10,360 nucleotides of DNA from an uncultured Collinsella sp. (GCA_900555515.1 USLO01000056.1:1-10360), one strand, 5' to 3'; counted from the first letter of the stretch, positions 1-7,098 are shown. A program made the numbers and translations. The notes: a model not told the origin generated them from the letters alone.

Positions 1-147
1 CCGGTGCTGCAGGAGGGCCTAGGCGCGCCCGACAACGCCAGCTTTGCCGCCTGGGTCGCCACCAACGACATCGTGCGTTCCCAAATCGATGAGCGCATCC
101 TGCGCGCAGCCGAGCAGGGGCTTCCATTTAAGGGAGGGGACCTCTAA
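1..147 (+). CDS. C-terminal end of an unidentified protein (5' truncated by the window)
   Basis: Frame 1 is open from the first base and gives 48 residues before a TAA at 145-147. The tail is hydrophilic, mildly helical and ends in LPFKGGDL. The TAA shares its last base with the ATG of the next gene (TAATG), and the codons for the final residues contain the purine-rich ribosome binding site of that gene (about 130-139). This arrangement is typical of translationally coupled genes and is the main reason to read the stretch as coding. I do not recognise the family from this fragment: it has no cysteine motif, no membrane segment and no known signature. The rest of the gene lies before the window. 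Confidence 0.6.
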   Translation, partial: PVLQEGLGAPDNASFAAWVATNDIVRSQIDERILRAAEQGLPFKGGDL

Positions 148-1190
148 TGGATCCGAGCGTCTACATCCCCGCCTACCTGGAGCGCACCTACGTTGCGTCG
201 CACCCCGAACTCACCGATGCAGCACGCGAACTTGTCCATAACGACATTAGCGCGAATCCTCAAAAGTATGCGCAGTCCGAGCATGCCCAAGCGCTGCTGT
301 CCTATGCCGGCGTCCACCGCCACCTGCTCGACGAGCTCCATCGCATCGAGGACATGGGCAGCGATGAGGAGTTTGAACAGACGCGCAATCGTCTGTTCGA
401 CGACATGCGCGATGAGCTGCTCAAGATCGTCCGCATCGATGCGTATGTCCTCGATGCCCAGCTGCTCGCCATCATCCTGGCCGACACGCCCGTTGACGCC
501 TGCCTGGGCGACCTGATGAAGCTCGAGGCGACCACGGCCGATTACCTGCAGCAAAGCGTGCCCGGGTTCGATATGGAGGCCCCACACTACTGGGCCAATA
601 ATGTTTTGGCCGACGGTGTCACCGCAGCAGACCTTACCGTGAGCGAGCCGGCTCTTATCGGGTGGCTTCACACACTCGAGGCCATCTCGCAGCTGTGCAT
701 GGCGAGTGCCCGCTACCGCGCTGCTGCCAACTACGCCCGCCGCGTCCTTAAGGCGGAAGGCTACCCCACCCGAGCCGCAGGCACCGTGTTGCTCGCCCTC
801 GCTCGTCTGGAAGACCAGGACGGCTTTTTTGCCCTAGCGCACCAGCTCGAGGAACAGGTGGGAGCTGATGCACTCGAGAACTCCCCCTGGTACCTGCTCG
901 CCCGCACGATTCTGCTGTTCAAAACGAACAAGATGCGTCCGGCGGTGCGTGCGCTGCGTGAGTTCGCTAACCGCTGCGAGGGCGGCGCGTTCTTCTTGCT
1001 GAATCCCATGTACCAGACACCGTACCTTCCCTGCCGGCCCGAGCCACGCGATCCCTGGGATCTTTCGCACCAGGCCGTTTGGGAAGCGGACGGCATTATC
1101 TCGGACACTCCAGACTTTGCCCCCTGGGCCAATGCCTGCGAAGACGTATCGCAGCTTGCCCAGGAATTTGCGCGCCGCTACGGTTTTTAG
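147..1190 (+). CDS. Conserved-type protein of unknown function, helical/TPR-like
   Basis: A 347-residue soluble protein with no signal peptide or membrane helix. The start is the ATG at 147, preceded by AAGGGAGGGG at 130-139 with about 7 bases of spacing; it overlaps the upstream stop by one base. The sequence is rich in Ala, Leu, Glu and Asp and predicted to be almost all helical. Residues about 165-290 look like irregular tetratricopeptide-type helical pairs (for example SARYRAAANYARRVLKAEG and SPWYLLARTILLFKTNKMR). The C-terminal 80 residues are rich in Pro, Trp and aromatics and may form a cap. No catalytic motif is visible, so a scaffold or protein-binding role is only an inference. It is followed after 45 bp, without a terminator, by the MurT-GatD gene and is probably co-transcribed with it. 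I do not recognise a named family. Confidence 0.85.
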   Translation: MDPSVYIPAYLERTYVASHPELTDAARELVHNDISANPQKYAQSEHAQALLSYAGVHRHLLDELHRIEDMGSDEEFEQTRNRLFDDMRDELLKIVRIDAYVLDAQLLAIILADTPVDACLGDLMKLEATTADYLQQSVPGFDMEAPHYWANNVLADGVTAADLTVSEPALIGWLHTLEAISQLCMASARYRAAANYARRVLKAEGYPTRAAGTVLLALARLEDQDGFFALAHQLEEQVGADALENSPWYLLARTILLFKTNKMRPAVRALREFANRCEGGAFFLLNPMYQTPYLPCRPEPRDPWDLSHQAVWEADGIISDTPDFAPWANACEDVSQLAQEFARRYGF

Positions 1191-1235
1191 TGACGCACTC
1201 GACCCGACCATGTCGTTTACGTTAGGAACGGTTTC

Positions 1236-3413
1236 ATGAACCTCCGCTCATCTCTCGCCTGCACCTCGAGCGATATCGCCCGCTGGGGGCTGCGCTCCGT
1301 CCTTAAGCGCCAGGGTGGCGTACTCCCCGGCCGCATCGCCATGAAGATCGACCCCGAGTTGCTGAGCGACCTTGCCGGCCTTGTCGACCGCAGCGTGGTG
1401 ATCACCGGCACCAACGGCAAGACCACCACCTCCAACCTCATCGCCGACGCCGTTGCTGCCAGCGGTGCCACCGTGGTGTGCAACCGTGCCGGCAACAACA
1501 TGGAGCCGGGCGTGGTGGGCGCACTGCTCGAGGCGCGCAGCGGCCTCAAGCGAGCCGGCGGCGGCAAGCGCGTGGGCGTTTTTGAATGCGATGAGCTTTA
1601 CACCGTACGCGTCCTGCCCAAGCTCAAGCCGACGTACTTTGTGCTGCTCAACCTGTTCCGCGACCAGCTAGACCGCTACGGCGAGATCGACCATACCCAA
1701 GACGTCATCGCCCATGCGTTGGAGCTCTCTCCGACGACAACGCTTATCTACAACGCCGACGACCCGCTGTGCGCCTCGATTGCCGCGCGCGTTCCCAACG
1801 CGAGTATTGCCTTTGGCATCGACGGCGCCACCAACACCGAGTCCGACCGTATTAGCGACTCACGTTTTTGCTCGCAGTGCAACGCCCCGTTGGAGTACGA
1901 CTATGTGCAGTATGGTCAACTCGGCGCCTACCATTGCCCCTCGTGCGGTTGGGCACGCCCCGCACTGGTCCGCCGTGTGACGGGCGTGGAGCTCGGCTGC
2001 GACGGCTACGGCTTTGACCTGGTCTTTGGATCTGCGCCCGACGCGGCTAGCGCACACATCGCCACACGCTACAACGGTCTGTACATGGTCTATAACGTTG
2101 CCGCTGCATTCTTTGCCGCACATGAGTTGGGCGTGGACCCGGCGCATCTGCAGCCCACGCTCGATGCCTACGTCCCCGCCGGGGGACGCATGGGCCGCTG
2201 GGATATCGCCGGCCGCACCGTCGAGGCCAACCTGGCCAAGAATCCCGTAGGCTTCGATCGCCAGATTCAGTCCATCAAGACGGCAGGCGGCAGACTCTGC
2301 GCTTTCTTCCTTAACGACAACGACGCCGACGGACACGATGTATCGTGGATCTACGACGTCGACTTTGAGCGCATCGCAGATACCCCAGGGCTTGTCGCCT
2401 TTGCCGGAGGCACGCGTGCGCACGACATGCAGGTGCGCCTCAAGTACGCCGGCATCGATGCCGCGATTATCTCGGACGTCGCGCAGGCAATTGGCGCCGT
2501 GGCAGACGAGGCCGCCGATGACACCTTCTACGCCGTCGCCAACTACACGGCCTTCCCGCCGCTGGTCAAGGAGCTCGACGGGCTGAAAGGCTCCACCGCC
2601 GACGCTGTTGCCGGGCGCGCCGTAGCCCGTGCCGACGGCAGCGCTCTTCCTGTCGGCATCGCGCCAGTCGAGCTTTCGCGCCCGCTGCGCATCGTCTACC
2701 TGTATCCCGATGCCCTTAACCTCTACGGCGACGGCGGCAACGTCATCGCCCTCGAGCGCCGCTGCGCCTGGCGTGGCATTCCCGTGCGTGTAGACGAGGT
2801 CCGTATGGGCGAAACGCTTGATTTGACCGATGCCGATATCGTCATGATGGGTGGCGGCTCCGACCGCGACCAGCTAGCCGTGGCACACGAGCTGCTCGCC
2901 CAAAAAGACAAGGTCGCGGCCTATGTTGAGGATGGCGGCTCGCTGCTTGCCATCTGTGGCAGCTATCAGCTGCTCGGCCGTTCGTACTACATGGGCGACG
3001 ATCGCATTGAGGGCCTGGGCGTCATTGCCGCCGAGACCGTGCGCGGCGCCAATCGCCTGATCGGCAACGTAGCCGTCAAAACCGACCTGGCACCTGAGCC
3101 CTTTGTGGGATTCGAGAACCATGGCGGCCGCACGCTTTTGGACGCCGATGCCACGCCGCTCGGAACGTCCGTCGTCACGGGCACCGGCAACAACGGCGAT
3201 GATGGCTTTGAGGGTCTCATCTACAAGGGCGTCATCGGTACGTACCTGCACGGACCGGCACTGCCCAAGAACCCCGAGCTCGCCGACTGGCTGATCGCGC
3301 ACGCCCTCGAACGGCGCGGCGACGCACAGGCCAACGCTCTGCTGCCGCTCACGCCCCTCGACGACACCTACGAGCACGCCGCCCACGACGCCGCCATGAA
3401 GCTCCTCCCCTAG
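1236..3413 (+). CDS. murT-gatD: MurT-GatD fusion: lipid II isoglutaminyl synthase (glutamine-hydrolysing)
   Basis: In the family this enzyme amidates the alpha-carboxyl of D-Glu in the lipid II stem peptide to D-isoglutamine, using ATP and ammonia from glutamine, at the inner face of the membrane. MurT and GatD are usually two adjacent genes; here they form one 725-residue chain. MurT part, about 1-450: P-loop GTNGKTTT at 58-65, FRDQLDRYGE at 141-150, a Cys4 zinc ribbon (C212, C215, C234, C237), and the DUF1727 region with DGHDVSWIYD, where D368 aligns with the S. aureus MurT Asp349 proposed to complete the GatD triad. A linker of about 30 residues rich in Ala, Gly and Val follows (about 452-482). 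GatD part, about 483-725: LNLYGDGGN, nucleophile C574 in AICGSYQ, R607 in the glutamine-binding NRLIGN segment, GFENHGGRT, and H672 in GTYLHGP. All expected catalytic residues are present. The ATG follows AGGAACG at about 1224-1230. The frame is open throughout, so the fusion is not an obvious frameshift artefact. Confidence 0.95.
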   Translation: MNLRSSLACTSSDIARWGLRSVLKRQGGVLPGRIAMKIDPELLSDLAGLVDRSVVITGTNGKTTTSNLIADAVAASGATVVCNRAGNNMEPGVVGALLEARSGLKRAGGGKRVGVFECDELYTVRVLPKLKPTYFVLLNLFRDQLDRYGEIDHTQDVIAHALELSPTTTLIYNADDPLCASIAARVPNASIAFGIDGATNTESDRISDSRFCSQCNAPLEYDYVQYGQLGAYHCPSCGWARPALVRRVTGVELGCDGYGFDLVFGSAPDAASAHIATRYNGLYMVYNVAAAFFAAHELGVDPAHLQPTLDAYVPAGGRMGRWDIAGRTVEANLAKNPVGFDRQIQSIKTAGGRLCAFFLNDNDADGHDVSWIYDVDFERIADTPGLVAFAGGTRAHDMQVRLKYAGIDAAIISDVAQAIGAVADEAADDTFYAVANYTAFPPLVKELDGLKGSTADAVAGRAVARADGSALPVGIAPVELSRPLRIVYLYPDALNLYGDGGNVIALERRCAWRGIPVRVDEVRMGETLDLTDADIVMMGGGSDRDQLAVAHELLAQKDKVAAYVEDGGSLLAICGSYQLLGRSYYMGDDRIEGLGVIAAETVRGANRLIGNVAVKTDLAPEPFVGFENHGGRTLLDADATPLGTSVVTGTGNNGDDGFEGLIYKGVIGTYLHGPALPKNPELADWLIAHALERRGDAQANALLPLTPLDDTYEHAAHDAAMKLLP

Positions 3414-3422
3414 CACCTCACA

Positions 3423-3457
3423 ACCACAAAGGGGACAGGCACCTTTGTGGTGGTTTT
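3423..3457 (+). terminator. Palindromic element, probable terminator of the murT-gatD operon
   Basis: A perfect 10-bp inverted repeat (ACCACAAAGG at 3423-3432, CCTTTGTGGT at 3442-3451) with a 9-base loop starts 10 bases after the murT-gatD stop and is followed by GGTTTT. The position suits an intrinsic terminator, but the T-run is only four bases and starts three bases beyond the stem, so it may be weak. The loop GGACAGGCA and the near-symmetric arms also suggest a dispersed palindromic repeat that has been co-opted as a terminator. Confidence 0.5.
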
Positions 3458-3656
3458 GCCCCATCCCAGCTGTTTGTCTCAATCTGTAACATCTAGACCG
3501 TTAAAAGTCGTCTTACTGTTACAGAATGAGATGTTCGTCCCGACGTCTGCCTTTTGTCTCGATCTGTAACACATAGAGCCGATTTGCCCGCCCAGATGTT
3601 ACAGATTGAGATATTTGAAAATCGGGATAGAGAGCCAGCTCCTATGTGGTGGTTTT
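3446..3656. repeat. Segment bounded by a 12-bp direct repeat
   Basis: The sequence TGTGGTGGTTTT occurs at 3446-3457 and again, identical, at 3645-3656. Between the two copies lie the two palindromic units at 3473-3612. The first copy is also the right edge of the terminator-like palindrome. The arrangement may reflect insertion or slippage of a small non-coding repeat, but 12 bp of low-complexity G/T sequence is not proof of a target-site duplication. Confidence 0.4.
3473..3612. repeat. Two REP-like imperfect palindromes with an 80-bp period
   Basis: A motif of the form TTTGTCTCAATCTGTAACA occurs four times in alternating orientation: forward at 3473-3491, inverted at 3517-3532, forward at 3553-3571 and inverted at 3597-3612. 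The two forward copies differ at one of 19 bases and are exactly 80 bp apart, as are the two inverted copies. Within each pair the arms can form a stem of about 16 bp around a 25-base spacer. The spacers and the 20-base tails of the two units are unrelated, so the motif is conserved and the rest is not. This is the architecture of REP/BIME-type or small non-autonomous elements. No coding sequence is present. Confidence 0.7.
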
Positions 3657-3693
3657 CCAGTTTGCCAACGATATACGCGCCGGCAAAAAAGTC

Positions 3694-3702
3694 TGCTATA
3701 CT
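3694..3702 (+). promoter_or_regulatory. Extended -10 promoter of the tRNA-Glu gene
   Basis: TGCTATACT at 3694-3702 is a TGn-extended -10 hexamer (TATACT) that ends 10 bases before the first tRNA base, so a start site would fall just upstream of the mature 5' end. I see no convincing -35 hexamer at the usual distance: TTGCCA at 3662-3667 is too far away (29 bases). Extended -10 promoters can work without one. Confidence 0.6.
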
Positions 3703-3712
3703 CTTTCCCGCT

Positions 3713-3789
3713 GTCCCCATCGTCTAGCGGCCAAGGACGCCACCCTTTCAAGGTGGATATCGCGGGTTCGAATCCCGCTGGGGGCACCA
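3713..3789 (+). tRNA. tRNA-Glu (anticodon UUC), CCA encoded
   Basis: A full cloverleaf can be drawn. The acceptor stem is GTCCCCA (3713-3719) with TGGGGGC (3779-3785), including one G-U pair. The anticodon stem is CCACC (3740-3744) with GGTGG (3752-3756), around the loop CTTTCAA with anticodon TTC at 3747-3749. The T stem is GCGGG/CCCGC around TTCGAAT (3762-3778). The discriminator is A3786 and CCA is encoded at 3787-3789. Overall it closely resembles the usual bacterial tRNA-Glu, including the start GTCCCC and CGTCTAG in the D arm. It stands alone with its own promoter and terminator. Confidence 0.97.
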
Positions 3790-3802
3790 TTTGAATTGAA
3801 GA

Positions 3803-3832
3803 GCCCGTTACCCTCGCGGTAGCGGGCTTTTT
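3803..3832 (+). terminator. Intrinsic terminator of tRNA-Glu
   Basis: GCCCGTTACC at 3803-3812 pairs with GGTAGCGGGC at 3818-3827 (10 bp, one G-U pair) around a 5-base loop, followed directly by five T (3828-3832). It begins 13 bases after the encoded CCA, the expected place for a single-tRNA transcript to end. Confidence 0.9.
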
Positions 3833-3845
3833 GCTACCCATGCGC

Positions 3846-3978
3846 CGGGATTCGAACCCGACAGGGTGCGGAGCTGAGGAAACGCGTGAGCGTTTTCCAG
3901 CGCAGCACGCAAGGAGCGGAGCGACGCAGCGGAAGCGGGCGGTGCCAGCCGCACGCGGACATCCCGCTGGGGGCACCA
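3846..3978. repeat. Block carrying partial copies of tRNA-Glu (possible recombination scar)
   Basis: The right end, 3961-3978, is an exact 18-bp copy of the tRNA-Glu 3' end at 3772-3789, from the T loop to the CCA. The left end, 3846-3860, is an inverted exact 15-bp copy of the T arm (3763-3777), readable on the minus strand. Between them lie about 100 bp of GC-rich sequence with no tRNA fold, including a hairpin with stem GGAAACGC/GCGTTTTCC at about 3878-3898. No rest of a second tRNA is present. The block lies after the tRNA terminator and before another terminator. Possible origins are decay of a tandem tRNA gene, an attachment-site scar, or a tRNA-tail repeat family. Short ORFs here are not credible genes. 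Confidence 0.55.
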
Positions 3979-3991
3979 ACTTTAAAATGTT

Positions 3992-4032
3992 CGAACCCGC
4001 CGGATGTAAGGTCCGACGGGTTCGTTCTTTTT
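3992..4032 (+). terminator. Hairpin terminator, possibly bidirectional
   Basis: A 13-bp stem with one C-A mismatch joins 3992-4004 and 4012-4024 (CGAACCCG... with ...CGGGTTCG) around a 7-base loop, followed by TTCTTTTT on the plus strand. It lies between the tRNA-Glu region (plus) and the end of the convergent flavoprotein gene (minus, stop at 4069-4071). On the minus strand the stem is followed by an A/T-rich ATTTTAA tract, so it may also end transcription of that gene. Confidence 0.7.
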
Positions 4033-4068
4033 GCCGTTATAAGACGAAAAGTACTCAATGCCCCTGCG

Positions 4069-4830
4069 CTAGATAAACAGCTCGCATTCTTTTCGCTCAG
4101 AGCAGGCTTTGCTCAACATCTTGGTAGCCGCAGAGAGCATGACAGGATTTAGCCCACGCGCGCCCCGCGGACACACGGCAACGCAGCGCATGCATGAAAT
4201 GCAGGCCTTTTTGTCCACCCGCTTGGGGTCGTCTTTATCGATAGCGCCAACGGGACACGCTGCGGCGCAAGCTCCGCAAGCGGTGCACTCCTTTGTGGCC
4301 TTAGGCACCATACCGGTGCCCCCAACCTTCTTATAGGGACGATTACCCGGAATAGTCGGCTCGGAAGCATCTCCTGCAGATATCTTTTGCTGAATCTGAT
4401 CCGCAAACCCAGCAAGCTGTGCCGCGTCCTGCGCATCTGGTCTGTCGGCGGCAAACTGGCGAACAATAGAATGCTCGGCGATGGCAGAAACCGCCGCAAT
4501 CACCCGAAAGCCCGCGCCCTTTGCCGCGTCCTCAAGCTCGACCAGCGTGTCCTCATACGCGCGATTTCCGTAAACACAAACCAGAACCGCCCGCGCATCG
4601 TTCCCTCGCACCATTCCCAAGCGCTCCACGGCCACAGCTGGGACTCGTCCGCCATACGAGGGCACCGCGATTACGGCTACATCCTCTTTTGTCATCGCAA
4701 CCGTACGAAACCCCAGCCCGCTATCGGCCAGATCCACAGCAACGGTTTCCCCATCCAACGCATTGGCAATGTAGCCAGACACCTTTTCCGTTCCACCCGT
4801 CGGGCTAAACACGATATCGAATACCTTCAT
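4069..4830 (-). CDS. EFR1-type flavodoxin/2x[4Fe-4S] ferredoxin protein
   Basis: A 253-residue cytoplasmic electron-transfer protein. The N-terminal flavodoxin-like domain (about 1-155) starts with IVFSPTGGTEK at 6-16, the phosphate-binding loop for FMN, and has the second flavin-loop region VPSYGGRVP at 56-64. The C-terminal part carries two [4Fe-4S] motifs, CTACGACAAACP (C182, C185, C188, C192) and CISCMRCVAVCP (C210, C213, C216, C220). The domain order matches the family annotated as EFR1 family ferrodoxin, common in anaerobes, whose physiological partner is generally unknown. I chose the ATG at 4830 because it begins directly with the flavodoxin strand and follows AGGGGAGGA at 4838-4846 with 7 bases of spacing. 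An upstream in-frame extension to 5001 crosses the glnN terminator and is not credible. The gene lies downstream of glnN in the same direction but is insulated by that terminator. I see no clear promoter of its own. Confidence 0.9.
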   Translation of the reverse strand: MKVFDIVFSPTGGTEKVSGYIANALDGETVAVDLADSGLGFRTVAMTKEDVAVIAVPSYGGRVPAVAVERLGMVRGNDARAVLVCVYGNRAYEDTLVELEDAAKGAGFRVIAAVSAIAEHSIVRQFAADRPDAQDAAQLAGFADQIQQKISAGDASEPTIPGNRPYKKVGGTGMVPKATKECTACGACAAACPVGAIDKDDPKRVDKKACISCMRCVAVCPRGARGLNPVMLSAATKMLSKACSERKECELFI

Positions 4831-4954
4831 CGGATAATCCTCCCCTTTATGAACAAATGCCCGAAACATCCGCATGCCAAAACAGGTTACAACTTTCAAG
4901 ATGCCCCGCGCGAAACGCTCGCTCGACAGCATGTTCAAAGACGACCCGGGCGAC

Positions 4955-4986
4955 AAAAAAGGGGCCTCGCACAGGCGAGACCCCTT
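4955..4986 (-). terminator. Intrinsic terminator of glnN
   Basis: On the minus strand, AAGGGGTCTCGC pairs with GCGAGGCCCCTT around the tetraloop CTGT, followed by a run of T (plus-strand A tract 4955-4960). The stem is about 12 bp with one G-U pair. It starts about 25 bases after the glnN stop (5011-5013) and separates glnN from the flavoprotein gene. Confidence 0.9.
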
Positions 4987-5010
4987 CACACACAAAATCA
5001 ATCGTGTCTG

Positions 5011-7098
5011 TTACACGTAGAACAGGATGTCGTCGTAGGTCGGGACCGGCCAGTAGTCGGCGGCCACGATCTCCTCCATGGCATCCACGGCGGCGCGCAG
5101 CGTATCCATAGCGGGAACGACCTCGTGTGCGTACACATTGGCCTGCTCCTGACCATCGAGGGCCTCGGCCTTCTGATGCACGGCGTCGAGCGCCTTGATA
5201 GAGTCGTTGATGGCGGTGATGCCGTTGCAGAGCTTGTTGAGCGTGTTCTGCTCGCACTGCATGGCGGCCTCGGCACCGGCGGCACGAATAGTCTCGAGGC
5301 CCTTAGCGACCTTGGTGGCGTAGGCGGTAATGACCGGGCGATAGGTACGACGCGCCTCGCGAACCATCGTGGTGGCCTCGATGTTCATGAGCTTGTTGTA
5401 CTTCTCGAGCTTGCAGTCGTAACGGCACTGGGCCTCGGCCTTGGTCAGGACACCCGTCTCCTCAAAGAGCGCAATGGCCTTATCGGAAACAAAGGCGGGC
5501 AGGGCGTCGGCCGTGGTCTTGTTGTTGGCAAGGCCGCGCTTCTCGGCCTCGACGGGCCACTCGTCGGAGTAGCCATCGCCGGAAAAGAGGATGCGCTGGT
5601 GGTCGGTCAGGACCTTCTTGCAGTACTCGAGCGCAGCGTCCTGGAACTCATCCTCGGGCGTACCCTCAAGCGCGTCGGCGAAGGACTTGAGCGACTTGGC
5701 CACGGCGGCATCGAGCACCAGGTTGGAGTCGGAGACGTTCTGCTCGGAGCCGCAGGCACGGAACTCGAACTTATTGCCAGTAAAGGCAAACGGGGAGGTG
5801 CGGTTGCGGTCGGTGTTGTCCTGCATCAGCTTGGGCAGGGTATCGGCGCCCAGGTCGAGCACGCCGCGCGTGGCATGAACGGAAGCCTTGCCATCGATGA
5901 TCTTCTCGACGACCTCGGTAAGCTGGTCGCCCAGGAAGATGGACATAATCGCCGGAGGAGCCTCATTGGCGCCCAGACGATGATCGTTGCCGGCCGAGGC
6001 AACAGAGGCACGCAGGAGCTCCTGATAGTTATCGACGGCCTCGATCACCGCGGTGAGGAAGACGATGAACTGCAGGTTGTCGAGCGGGGTGTCGCCCGGA
6101 TCGAGCAGGTTCTCGGACTCGGTGCCAAGCGACCAGTTGTTGTGCTTGCCCGAACCATTGATGCCCTCAAAGGGCTTCTCGTGCAGCAGGCAGACCAAGT
6201 CGTGGCGGGAGGCGATGAGCTTCATCTTCTCCATCATGACCAGATTCTGGTCGATGGCCTCGTTGACTTCGCCATAGACGGGGGCAAGCTCATGCTGGCA
6301 GGGAGCAACCTCGTTGTGCTTGGTCTTGGCGGGAATGCCGAGCGCCCACAGTTCATCGTCCAGGTCCTTCATATAGGCCGAGACGGTGGGGCGAATAGCG
6401 CCAAAGTAGTGCTCCTCGAGCTCCTGGCCCTTGCAGGGAGCAGCACCAAAGAGGGTGCGGCCGGTGATGACCAGGTCCTTGCGCTTGCGGTAAGCGTCCT
6501 TCTTGATCAGGAAGTACTCCTGCTCGTCACCCACGGAAGGAACGACCTTCTTGGGGGTCTTACCGAACAGCGCCAAAACGCGCTTAGACTCACGCGAGAG
6601 CGCAGTCATGGAACGCAGCAGCGGGGTCTTCTTGTCCAGGGCCTCGCCCGTGTAGGAGCAGAAAGCCGTGGGGATGCACAGGACATCGTCCTTGATAAAG
6701 GCGGGGCTAGTGGGGTCCCAAGCGGTGTAGCCACGGGCCTCGAAGGTAGCACGCAGGCCGCCGTTGGGGAAGCTCGAGGCATCGGGCTCGCCCTGGATGA
6801 GGTTCTTGCCCGTAAACTTGGTAATGGCGGTGCCGTCGTGGTTGGGCTCCAGGAAGCTGTCGTGCTTCTCGGAAGTAATGCCCGAAAGCGGCTGGAACCA
6901 GTGCGCGTAGTGCGTCGCGCCCTTGGAGATGGCCCAGACCTTCATGGCATGGGCAACGGCGTTGGCCACATCCAGGTCGAGCGGCTCACCGCCCTCGAGG
7001 GTTGCAGCAAGGCGCTTCCAAATGTCCTTGGGGAGGTAGTCCTTCATGACTTCCTCAGAGAACACCATGGTCCCGAAGCGGTCAGTAAGTTCGGCCAT
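5011..7098 (-). CDS. glnN: Glutamine synthetase type III
   Basis: Makes glutamine from glutamate, ammonia and ATP in the cytoplasm. The protein has 695 residues, the usual length of the GSIII class (about 700) and well above GSI or GSII. The family-specific N-terminus is present (FGTMVFSEEVMKDYLPK at 9-25), as are DEQEYFLI at 191-198, HNEVAPCQHELAPVYGE at 261-277, the ATP/metal-site segment GINGSGKHNNWS at 312-323, GANEAPPAIMSIFLGDQL at 376-393, and RTSPFAFTGNKFEFRACGS at 433-451. The C-terminal 150 residues are the helical extension typical of the class. I chose the ATG at 7098, which begins just before this conserved region and follows AAGGGAG at 7105-7111 with 6 bases of spacing; an in-frame ATG at 7161 would add 21 unsupported residues. 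The gene is monocistronic by its terminator and is divergent from metF. The upstream inverted repeat at 7178-7215 is a candidate nitrogen-control site. Confidence 0.97.
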   Translation of the reverse strand: MAELTDRFGTMVFSEEVMKDYLPKDIWKRLAATLEGGEPLDLDVANAVAHAMKVWAISKGATHYAHWFQPLSGITSEKHDSFLEPNHDGTAITKFTGKNLIQGEPDASSFPNGGLRATFEARGYTAWDPTSPAFIKDDVLCIPTAFCSYTGEALDKKTPLLRSMTALSRESKRVLALFGKTPKKVVPSVGDEQEYFLIKKDAYRKRKDLVITGRTLFGAAPCKGQELEEHYFGAIRPTVSAYMKDLDDELWALGIPAKTKHNEVAPCQHELAPVYGEVNEAIDQNLVMMEKMKLIASRHDLVCLLHEKPFEGINGSGKHNNWSLGTESENLLDPGDTPLDNLQFIVFLTAVIEAVDNYQELLRASVASAGNDHRLGANEAPPAIMSIFLGDQLTEVVEKIIDGKASVHATRGVLDLGADTLPKLMQDNTDRNRTSPFAFTGNKFEFRACGSEQNVSDSNLVLDAAVAKSLKSFADALEGTPEDEFQDAALEYCKKVLTDHQRILFSGDGYSDEWPVEAEKRGLANNKTTADALPAFVSDKAIALFEETGVLTKAEAQCRYDCKLEKYNKLMNIEATTMVREARRTYRPVITAYATKVAKGLETIRAAGAEAAMQCEQNTLNKLCNGITAINDSIKALDAVHQKAEALDGQEQANVYAHEVVPAMDTLRAAVDAMEEIVAADYWPVPTYDDILFYV

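Noticed and set aside
3473..3612. CRISPR array
   Set aside because: The repeats alternate in orientation, number only four, and the intervals do not form regular repeat-spacer units; no cas gene is present.
3713..3978. An integrated mobile element between the two tRNA-Glu 3' ends
   Set aside because: There is no integrase, no excisionase and no room for one. A scar or repeat remains possible and is reported as such, but an active element is not supported.
3599..3979. Minus-strand ORF with the MVPPAGFEPA segment over the tRNA region
   Set aside because: This peptide is the translation of the antisense of the tRNA-Glu T arm and acceptor; such ORFs are common annotation artefacts next to tRNAs.
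3831..4152. Short plus-strand ORFs across the second tRNA fragment and terminator
   Set aside because: They cross two strong terminators and the tRNA 3' end copy, lack ribosome binding sites and overlap the end of the flavoprotein gene.
4831..5001. N-terminal extension of the flavoprotein to an upstream ATG at 5001
   Set aside because: The extension overlaps the glnN terminator, has no flavodoxin homology, and the strong ribosome binding site sits just before the ATG at 4830.
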